From positions 125,690 to 189,689 of the forward strand of contig VWZL01001295.1 of the NCBI GenBank assembly GCA_013396915.1: DNA of 64,000 nt. Direction: 5' to 3'. Positions 56,201-64,000 of this stretch are shown piece by piece. The position numbers and the translations under genes are program-made. Under the pieces are notes generated by a model that had not been told where the DNA came from, made no database searches, and saw only the letters and a list, made by a program, of their open reading frames with translations. Source of the stretch: Stercorarius parasiticus. Lineage: Eukaryota > Chordata > Aves > Charadriiformes > Stercorariidae. Numbering within the stretch: the stretch's first letter is position 1; every line of letters starts with the position of its first letter.

Positions 56201-59200
56201 TGAAGTGTTTTATCCAGCCCATGCTGTGTTGGCATTATTTCCCTATGAAGCTTGATCTGCTTGCACAGCTTAGGGAAAACAAAAAAGGGGGCATTTGGAT
56301 GGGAATGCATTGTTTGCAAATTTTAAATAATCAAAAGGTGCTAGACTGCTCGGGGAGAAAGGAAAATAACCCTTTGGATCTGATTAACTCTTGGTCATGG
56401 TGTGAATTTCACAAGCACAGACTTTCTTACAGAATGTGTTCTTATTGTAATACAGAAGAAGGAAATGTTTTTGTCTGGGGATATGGAATTCTTGGGAAAG
56501 GACCAAACCTAATAGAGACAGCAGTGCCAGAGATGATCCCACCCAGCCTTTTTGGCTGGTCAGACTTCAATCCGGACATCCGTGTTGCTCACGTTCGCTG
56601 TGGACTCAGCCAGTTTGCGGCACTTACAAGTAAGTTTCTAGTCCTACTGTCATGGGGAAGTCACATTGCTGTTGGCAGTTAAAAGAAAAAAAATAGTGCC
56701 CATCTTTCTTTAAACTTAAAGCACACTGGAATGCAACAGGACAACTGGGCAGCACATTTACAGGTGTCAGCATGGTTTCTAACGTAGGTACTGCACTAAC
56801 TTATGCTTTAATTAAAAAAGTGTTATTCTGCTAGAGCAAATAAAAAAATTTCTCTCAAATGGGAAGCCTGGGAAGGTTTTTTTCACTTCCTTGTACAAAG
56901 TCAGTCAGTTGCACTTTAGAAGCAACAGGACTTTATGTGAAAAATGAACAGACTAAAACTGAGTCTAAATTGACTCTTCTGACCAATTGAGTTAGCAGTC
57001 TGAGGTGGAAAGGCCTGCATGTTTAACATGCAAAGGGTATAATATTCTGGTATGTACACTCTGTACTTTTTACCAGCCTTTAAAGGAAGTTTTGAATTTG
57101 ACAGCCATTTAAAAATGGGCAGCAGAGGGCAGCAGCACAGAGAACCCATGTACTTGGTAGTGAAAGTAATAGTTTACTAATGAAAAGTGCCAGGTGCTTG
57201 GTCCTTCTTGGGGAAGTGGTTGGTATGCATGACACTATCAGTCTGGTCACAGGGTGCTTGTAACTGGTCTCCCACTGATATTCAGGAAGCGTTAGAAACT
57301 GCATTCCGATTAAATTGTACTTATGTTATAGATTGTGTTTTGGTTTTCTCTACTGTGGGGTTAATCTGAACACTTCTGAGATATACATGTTTTGCTGAGG
57401 AGCTTAGAAGTTTTCAACTGTTGAACGCAGGTTTTTTCCCCAGTTGTCATTAGAAGGTCACTTATGTCAGGCAGCTGAATAACCAGTCCCTAGGTGATGG
57501 CTCAGGACAGATTTCACTGCCTTGCTTACTTGATTTGCTCTGCTGATAGCTGATGTGGGTCACCTGTAGTTGTCTAACTTCCAGCACAAATTATTCAGTT
57601 CACCACAAATGATTCCCTGGAATCTCTTCTGCTGTGCTCTTTCTTCAGATAAAATTCCAAAGCAAGAGCTGTAAGAGCGGGACTTGTGTCCAAAACTTGC
57701 TGCTTGTCCTGCTCATTAGGCATCGTTTTCCCCAAGCACAAGTACATTTATTGTACTTGGAACTAAACTCAGTGGCTTTCATACTGCAGCCCTTTATACT
57801 CCCAGAATCACTGTAGTCACACTTGCCAGCATCGCAGATAGAATTCTTCCTTTTTAATGACTCTGTCCTATTTTATTCTCTTTATTCTTTTTTTTTCATG
57901 TATAGACAGAGGAGAACTCTTTGTATGGGGCAAGAATCTAAGAGGGTGCCTGGGAACTGGAAGAATGGAAGACCAGTATTTCCCATGGAGGGTAAGGATG
58001 GTACTGTTAAGGCCGAGAGTGTATTCTTTAGCTAGCCTTCATTATCCTGAGGGTAAGAAACGTCATCTGCTGTGTAGTTTTGTTGAGTAAACTGGAAGCC
58101 TAAGAAGACTGTAGAACTGCTTCATTTTCCAGAGGTCCTTGCATAGCCTGCTTAGGGATAGAGCTATTCAGTAAAGTTTTTTTGGTCTGCTACTTCAGTA
58201 TTGATTTCAGATCCTAAAGCAGTATCTGGTGCTGTGCCATCACATCTGAGCAGTTCTTACCTCCCTTCTGTCCACAGTCTTCTGCCTGCTACCCCTTACT
58301 GCCTCTTTCTTCCCCTTCTAACCCGCACTTCACTTCTATACGTGCTGTAAAGAAAACCACTTCTGGTAATCTGTGACCCAGAAGACTTGCATTTCACATG
58401 TAAATTAGGTGAACGTTTTGGTCATGGTGGTTAGACTATAGTGGCAGCAGATCCACGTAGCAGTGGGCTTCCTTCCCCTGCTCCTCTTCCAAGTCAGGCA
58501 CCTACGGTGGTGGGTCACTCCTCTGACTGTGTAGTTACAGCAGGAGATCCTCAGCCACTAAACTGTTTGCATAGCTATTTCACAACGCTTCCAGTTCCAC
58601 TCCCTTCTCTCAGATGGCTCCGAGAGCCAGACTCTGTGGGTGTAGAAGAGTCCTTGGCTCTGGAGTTCAGCACTCAGCCTAACAGATGTTCCCAGTCTCC
58701 ATGAAGGCCAAGTAGGAGAGGGGGGAGGCAATCAGTTGGACCACCCTGGAGTCCCTTCCCGTGTGTCTGAATTTGCAGTGGATGTGTTTCTTTAGCGTGC
58801 TTTCTTCTCCTTTTAAAAATGAACAAAAAAAGACCAACTCTGGAGCATTTGCCTAAAATCAAGTTGCTGTGGCTGAGTGGAGTTCCTGAATTCACCAAGT
58901 GTGGCACGTCCAGGTTTCCCCAAGCGTGGACATTGAGGGTTATGCTCCCTCAACCAGCCAGCTCCTGTCTGATGCTACTACGGTGACACTGACCAAAGCA
59001 AGGGCAGTTACCAGGATACTTGTCTGTGACCTACTGCCCTAGAACTAGCCATCTTTCCTCTCTCTTAGCTCTAAGGAAAAACTTGCATTTGTAGCCTTTG
59101 CTTTCCTTGAGATTAAAGTCAGCTTTAAGTGAAAGAGCTATAACTGCACTAGTGAGTGAGCTGGGTCTGCTTAGTATCAAAGCAAAACTGCTTTAGGCCA

Positions 59201-59694
59201 GGTTGAGCTTTTGCCCCATTCCAGTCCTTGCTGATGAGAGAAGAGGCAAATCTTTGTGGTGCTTGGGCAGATCCTCTGCTTGCTCTCTGGATTACGCTCT
59301 GTTCGGTCATGCCGTTTCTGCTGGTGAACAGATGGGCTGAGGCTACAGTCTCCTCGCTGTCTGCTAGTGAGCCCTCTCTTTCTGTCCTTCCAAAGGTTTA
59401 TGTGCTTCTGTGAAGGGAAAAGGGGAATATTTCACAGCTCAGTGCACAAGCGTGGCTGGTGCTGAATCTTGCTTTGTCTGAGTATTCAAGATGGCACTTC
59501 CATTGTTAAAAGTCCTTGTGAAACCAGCTGGCATGTTAAACAGGAGGGTGAGAAATAGGAAATACCAGGTGCAAAGCACCAGCTTGAGAAATAATCCGCT
59601 CTTGTGTCTGATGCAGGTGACTGTACCCGGTGAGGTGGTGGATGTTGCGTGTGGAGTTGATCATATGGTGAGCATGGTTAAGTCTTTTACCTAG
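43959..59694 (+). CDS. RCC1L: RCC1L (WBSCR16), complete: 11 coding exons, 449 aa
   Basis: RCC1-like mitochondrial protein, a seven-bladed beta-propeller. In mammals it has been linked to mitochondrial ribosome assembly and 16S rRNA pseudouridylation, and also proposed as an exchange factor for OPA1. The joined frame is 1350 nt with stop; human has 464 residues. The N-terminus (about 1-30: Arg/Ala-rich, no acidic residue before Glu32) looks like a mitochondrial import signal. Propeller motifs run through the rest: [16 protein letters not shown] (51-66), [116 protein letters not shown] and VACGVDHMV near the end. The start at 43959 is chosen because it gives the import signal; the frame is open further upstream to 43797, but that part has no similarity I know. 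Confidence 0.97.
45096..45225 (+). CDS. RCC1L: RCC1L exon 2
   Basis: Acceptor CCAAAG ends at 45095, donor GTAAGG at 45226. It encodes [20 protein letters not shown] and [15 protein letters not shown]. Confidence 0.96.
47727..47855 (+). CDS. RCC1L: RCC1L exon 3
   Basis: Acceptor CTTTAAG ends at 47726; donor GTATTG at 47856 is a weak match but the frame continues correctly. It encodes [20 protein letters not shown] and [16 protein letters not shown]. Confidence 0.94.
48731..48797 (+). CDS. RCC1L: RCC1L exon 4
   Basis: Acceptor TTTTTCAG ends at 48730, donor GTGAGA at 48798. It encodes [20 protein letters not shown] followed by TY. Confidence 0.95.
49885..49936 (+). CDS. RCC1L: RCC1L exon 5
   Basis: 52 bp between TGTCCAG ending at 49884 and donor GTAAGA at 49937. 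It encodes [18 protein letters not shown], matching human SESHRVHRMQDFDGQVVQ. Confidence 0.93.
50323..51005 (+). repeat. Perfect 341-bp direct repeat flanking a single N
   Basis: 50323-50663 and 50665-51005 read the same throughout when compared by eye, with only the N at 50664 between them. The first copy ends exactly at the N and the second starts exactly after it. This is the mark of two contigs joined without merging their overlap. Confidence 0.93.
50664..50664. other. Single-base assembly gap
   Basis: One N between the two copies of the 341-bp repeat. Confidence 1.
52627..52711 (+). CDS. RCC1L: RCC1L exon 6
   Basis: Acceptor GTGCAG ends at 52626, donor GTAGGA at 52712. It encodes [20 protein letters not shown] and GWGADGQT. 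Confidence 0.96.
53691..53872 (+). CDS. RCC1L: RCC1L exon 7
   Basis: Acceptor CTTTCAG ends at 53690, donor GTCAGT at 53873. It encodes [20 protein letters not shown] and [20 protein letters not shown]. Confidence 0.96.
54275..54325 (+). mobile_element. Possible degraded CR1 3' tail
   Basis: TTCCAGATGACCCATGGAAG and TCCCTTCCAATCAACC resemble the CR1 tail segment (TAGATGACC..GGTCCCTTCCAACCC). Short and diverged, so tentative. Confidence 0.45.
55297..55381 (+). CDS. RCC1L: RCC1L exon 8
   Basis: Acceptor ATGCAG ends at 55296, donor GTGAGT at 55382. It encodes [20 protein letters not shown] then GTGNVVLT. Confidence 0.95.
55948..55968. repeat. (TA)n microsatellite
   Basis: 21 bases of alternating T and A in RCC1L intron 8. 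Confidence 0.95.
56456..56629 (+). CDS. RCC1L: RCC1L exon 9
   Basis: Acceptor ATACAG ends at 56455, donor GTAAGT at 56630. It encodes [40 protein letters not shown] and [12 protein letters not shown]. Confidence 0.96.
57906..57991 (+). CDS. RCC1L: RCC1L exon 10
   Basis: Acceptor GTATAG ends at 57905 after a long T-rich tract, donor GTAAGG at 57992. It encodes [20 protein letters not shown] and MEDQYFPWR. Confidence 0.95.
59617..59694 (+). CDS. RCC1L: RCC1L exon 11 with stop
   Basis: Acceptor ATGCAG ends at 59616; TAG at 59692-59694. It encodes [20 protein letters not shown] and VKSFT, the C-terminal strand that closes the propeller. Confidence 0.96.
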   Translation: MTVPGEVVDVACGVDHMVSMVKSFT

Positions 59695-61010
59695 TAATAT
59701 TGCTGGGCCTCAGCACTGTGCTAAGAAGATGGCGGTACTTGGCAACGAGCTTCTTAGAAAGGAAGAGTTATTCTGCGAAGCCAAGCAAGAAGTGACTGTG
59801 AGCAGAGACAGCCATAGCAGTGCCTGGGTGTGTTGTAATATCTGCATTGTTGAAACTCTCCGGCCTGGCTGCAGGAAGGAAGCGTGTGCCTTGAGGAGAG
59901 TGAAAATGCAAAGGGTGCTCTGGCTGGCTCATGATGAGCTCCCAAAGAGTCCAGCCCACAGCTGGTGAGGCCGTCTGTGCCTAAGGATGAAGAGCATCTC
60001 CCTCAGGGAAGACTGTCACGGGATGAAATCTGTAGCCCAGGACACTCATTTATGGACACTTCCCCTTTCACTAGCTCCGTGGTGTCGGTGTTGGGCTGAG
60101 CCAAACTATTTCTCAAGGGCAAGTGTTGGGGGTTTTTTGTAACTATTTTTTTATGTGGAAGAAAAATCATGCTGGCTGTTGGAGTCCAGCATGTGTGTCC
60201 ACCACCAGCTGCCCTCAGCGCAGGCTGCTGTTCTGTGTGGAAGCTGGGTGCACAGCCAGTGGCCTGGAGGCAGTGCTGTGCTGTTATCCCAGGCTGTGGC
60301 AGGTTTTCCATGTGCAGTCTAAAGGCTGAACACACAAGGAACACGTTCATTAAACTGGAAGAGTGAGAAATTGTTTGCAGGGGGAAAGTGCTGTTAAATA
60401 AGACAGCATGGAAAGGTAAATCACAGGCTGTCTGTGCTGCCCTTGCTGTGGAAGGACAGATTGATAGTGACGGTAGCCAATCTAGTGTATTTATGGGGGT
60501 AGGCTGGAAACAAAGCTCCCTTTTAGCTACTTGCGGGTCGCTGCTCAGGCAGTGGACGTGAGCAGCTCTCACTGCTCATCAGGTACTTTTGTCTTCGTGT
60601 GCTGATTACAAACCACTGCCTCTGATTCTTCTGAGGAGTCCCTGCACTCTTTCTGTCTTCAGGGGTACGGTGGCTCTCCGTCGCAAAGAGCCCTTCTGGA
60701 TTAGCCAGGCTTTTTGGTAGCACCTAGCAGGGGAAGCAGAGCGTTTTTTCTCAGTACCTTCTTAGCAGAGAGGTTGTGGTGAGCACATTTAGGACACGGA
60801 AAGCTGACGAAGATGGGATGCAGCAGCGGTATGTACCTGTAGCAGGCGTTTACCAAATCTCACACTGAAGTGTGGGGAAACTGTCTCCTGTGAAATACTC
60901 CAGACATCAGGCAGAGTTGTATCATTTCTCCCTGTGTGGGATATTTCTACCGTGTAATTTTTTTTGGCAAAATCCAAGCTAATATGTTTTTAATAAAGTG
61001 ATTATAAAGT
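59695..61010 (+). other. RCC1L: RCC1L 3' UTR (extent inferred)
   Basis: Runs from the stop codon to the first AATAAA at 60992. A second AATAAA at 61835 would extend it by 0.85 kb. Which one is used cannot be told from sequence. Confidence 0.45.
60992..60997 (+). promoter_or_regulatory. RCC1L: Candidate RCC1L poly(A) signal
   Basis: AATAAA about 1.3 kb after the stop codon, the first canonical hexamer. Another lies at 61835-61840. Confidence 0.45.
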
Positions 61011-61834
61011 CTTTGTCAGTAGTAATGGGAATGTTCTTGAGCTTGACTTCACACATGGGCTGCTCTGTCTTGTACGCTGCATTTAAACTCGAGCGTTTCG
61101 GTTCACAGTGATGTGACAGGAAATCTCTCCTGAGCTGAGACACTTCCGCACCTGCAGGACTGATCCCATTGTAGGCAGGCACTGTATCCACGGGCCCAGG
61201 GGACACTGCCTGCTCGCCTTTTGGCTCCGTTGGCTGAAATTCTACATCAAATCTGTTGTGTAATTACCAAAATTCAGAGGGTAAACTCTACCTTGGTGAA
61301 GATCTTTGCATAAAATATAGGAAAGGTGAAACAAAGTAATAGGCAGAAATACAGAAATAGAAATATGTATATCAGTTGTTATTAACGTTACTGTGTAACT
61401 GGTATTGTGGTGGTGTGTTGAGGCAGAACAAGCAGAAAGCTACTGTTAAATTGTGGCAGACCTTCACTGCGGTGTTTCCATAAGCTTTAGCTTTAATTTA
61501 TACTTTATTCTACATGCGACTTGGGCAACTTGAGCTGCCCAAACGTGTCTTGTTGGCCTCATGGGAGTAGCTATGCCCTTTTAACATGAGGAAGCTTGTT
61601 AAAGCATTCAAAACAAATACAAAAAACTATGTTAAGAAAGGTGTTACAAACAATTCCCTGGGTGGATGTTGCTGTTTGAGGAGGGCTGCACAGCGGGGCT
61701 GGTGAGTGCTGGGGAGCGCTGCGGGCTTTTAGCTGCTCTCATTCACAGCTCTTTCCTGATGCCACTCGGGGATGGGACTTTTGGATGAGAATTAATGCCG
61801 TGTCATACCTGGTTGTGTTGCAGTCTTGCTGTGC

Positions 61835-61840
61835 AATAAA
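61835..61840 (+). promoter_or_regulatory. RCC1L: Alternative RCC1L poly(A) signal
   Basis: AATAAA followed by a TGTGTGTT stretch about 15 bases on, a plausible downstream element. Confidence 0.35.
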
Positions 61841-61849
61841 TTGCAAAAT

Positions 61850-64000
61850 CTGTGTGTTAATTAGATGCCAGCAAGGTCTTTAGCCCTACATAGAAGTGTT
61901 GTATGGCTTAATGCAGTGGGAGTGTTGCACTTTGGTTACAGTGGCTGTGGGCATTCTCCAGCACCATGCTTGATGGGAGCAAGGTTAGTGGCAGAGTCGG
62001 TGGTCTGGCAAACACCAGCACTGGCCCTTCTTTTGGTTAAAGGGGTGAGGGGGGGTTGACCTTGGCCAGGTGCCCACCAAGCTGCTCTGTCACTCCACCT
62101 GCATCGACAGGACAGGGGCAGAAAAATATGACAAGAAGCTTGTGGGTTGCGAGAAGGACGGGGACATCACTTACCAGTTACCATCATGGGCAAAACAGGC
62201 TCGACTTGGGGAAGTTTGTTTATTGCCAGTGAAACAGAGCAGGATAATGAGGAATAAGAAAAAATCTAAAACCTTCTCCTCACCCCTCCCTTCTTCCCAG
62301 GCTCAACCTTAATCCTGAGTTTCCTACCTCCTCCCTCTCCTTGTTCACCGACTGTGGTGTCTGCATGGTTGTTTCTCACATGTTCTAGCTCCTCTTTCCC
62401 AGCTGCTGTTGTGCAGCAGTTTTTTCCCCCTTCTTACACATGTTATCACAGAGGCGCTGCCCCCATCGCTGGTGGGCTCAGCCTGGGCCAGGGGCGGGTC
62501 CCTCGTGGAGCTGGGTGCCCCCGTCTGTACCCGACATGGGGGCAGCTCTTGCTGTCTTCTCACAGAAGCCACTCCTGCACCCCCTGCTACCAAAACCTTG
62601 CCACCCAGTACAAGTGGGCATTGCTGAAATGGTTTGATCCAAGAGATCAGACTAGAGCGTGTCCAGGGCCATCAGCGAGGCTGTGGCAGCAGTTGTTTCA
62701 TTATTCATAGCATCCTGCACTACTTGTGAAGTTAGATGTGGCCTGAGGCCCCCAGGCCCAGCACCAGCTCCCAGAGTATTTGCATTGGCTCAACAGTTTT
62801 GTAGAGGGGCCAGCGTGTGAAGTGGCTCTGGTCCACGCAGACCACCAGGAAAAACACCCACTGAAAAAAGACCAGAGTTTACGTTCCCATCCCAGATCCT
62901 TTGGCCTTGTCAGCTTGCCTCTGGGGGCTGCGCTACTCCGGTTTGTGTGCTGAGCGCAGCTCATCAGATTTTTCTTTTATTAATCCCCATGCGCTGAAGG
63001 GAGTCACCACCCACCCCAAAACACACACAAACAGCACCTCCTGCTCCCTGTGGGTCCATCCAGGGCTGGGGGGTCTCCAACAGCAGGTTGTGAATTGGGG
63101 AATGTGGAGACGGGGATGAGCTGGGTGCAAATGTATTTGGAGATGGGGCTTTTGGAGATAAGAAAATCTAACAGCATCCCTGCAGGAGTGCCCTTCCCCT
63201 TAGTGCTCTATATCTAGGAAAGAACTGAGACAAATGTTTTATTTAAGGAAAAAAGGCTCAGAAAATAGAAAAATAAATACACTCTTTACCCCACCACCTC
63301 TTACCTATCAAAGGCAGCCACAACCTGAGAGGTTTATGCTCCCCTGTGACTGTGCAGGAGCCCTGCCTGGGGTAACGACCCCAGGTCATTACAGGTATGC
63401 GCTGGAAGGCAACTTTGCATCATTCTGTCCTTCAAAGTACGGCAAATTAGCCAGCCCAAAATAGAGCTGCATCCCTAAATATACCTGCTGTGAGGGGGAG
63501 GGGGGGTACAGGCCAGGGACATACACGGGGAGCAGCTCAAATTAGAACTAAAATAACCTACTTGATTTTGCATTGATTAGCAAGGGTAATTCACCCTCCA
63601 AACACCACCGTGCAGTCAGCTTTGGCTTAAAATAGCCTGGAAGTGCTTCGGGATGAGCTGCTCCCATAGAGCCGTGGTCACGTACAGCTCCAAGCACATC
63701 GGAGCAGGGCTGAGACACGTTATCGGCAGCTGCGGCGGGGCGGGGGGGCTGCGGGAGAGAAGGGGTGAGAGATCCATGCCCAAATTCCCTGTGCCAAGAG
63801 GCTGCCCGCAATTCCCTGCAGCCGCCCCTGAGCCCCCCGCACGGCGAGGCTGGGCTTGTCTGTCGGCAAACTGCTCTCTGGGAACAGAAGAGCCCAGAAA
63901 CCGGACTATTTTAGGCACCTGCTATGTTACAGCAAAGTCTTTTCTGTACAGGAACCTTCAAAAACAAATGACTCAGAGAACTAATAACACAGAGAACTGA
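61850..64000. other. Downstream region, no gene recognised
   Basis: About 2.1 kb with open frames on both strands (up to 118 codons at 62354-62710, and one at 63653 running off the end), none resembling a protein I know and without paired splice signals I trust. GC rises at 63700-63850, which could be the edge of another gene, but nothing confirms it. Confidence 0.5.

Larger units (their letters stand above)
44241..59616 (+). other. RCC1L: RCC1L introns
   Basis: Ten introns, from 0.85 kb (44241-45095) to 2.7 kb (49937-52626). Contents recognised: a CR1 with an assembly duplication at about 50038-51324, a degraded CR1 tail at about 54275-54325 and a TA repeat at 55948-55968. No RNA gene or nested coding gene seen. 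Confidence 0.65.

Overview
This is a nuclear vertebrate window, almost certainly avian. It carries three multi-exon genes with GT/AG introns that are compact for a vertebrate, plus several CR1 LINE fragments, the dominant interspersed repeat of birds (also present in crocodilians and turtles). The species cannot be told from the sequence. No bacterial, viral or CRISPR-like system is present. The order GTF2I - NCF1 - RCC1L, all on the + strand, matches the distal side of the human Williams-Beuren region (7q11.23), but without the GTF2IRD2 copy and segmental duplications found there in humans.

Layout. 1-3569: a GTF2I intron holding two CR1 fragments in opposite orientation. 3570-26667: the last 20 coding exons of GTF2I (TFII-I), from the core of I-repeat 2 to the stop codon. 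The 5' half of the gene lies outside the window. About 26668-29440: GTF2I 3' UTR. About 29440-33500: intergenic, nothing recognised. 33689-42087: complete NCF1 (p47phox), 11 coding exons, 389 codons, poly(A) signal at 42413. 42440-43800: a short spacer with a 21-bp minisatellite, a G-rich hexamer array, a CR1 3' end and a 475-bp assembly gap. 43959-59694: complete RCC1L (WBSCR16), 11 exons, 449 codons, with a CpG-rich promoter carrying a perfect NRF-1 palindrome and a YY1-type motif. 59695-64000: 3' UTR and unassigned sequence.

I joined exons by hand from splice sites, reading phase and remembered family sequences. The joined NCF1 and RCC1L frames close exactly (1170 and 1350 nt including stop), and the GTF2I part stays in frame over 20 exons. 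The genes do not form a pathway: GTF2I is a transcription factor, NCF1 organises the phagocyte NADPH oxidase, and RCC1L is a mitochondrial beta-propeller protein. They are linked by ancient synteny.

The observations I rate highest: (1) the predicted p47phox has no Ser/Thr between residues 336 and 371, so the mammalian priming phosphosites Ser345, Ser348 and Ser359 have no counterpart, and Ser315 is Gly; (2) an NRF-1 plus YY1 promoter in front of a mitochondrial gene, where the YY1 motif also makes a five-codon (with stop) upstream ORF; (3) a perfect 341-bp duplication either side of a single N at 50664, very probably an unmerged contig overlap; (4) the phase-symmetric three-exon module of GTF2I with five core exons of exactly 184 bp; (5) G-quadruplex-capable hexamer arrays next to the assembly gap at the RCC1L promoter.
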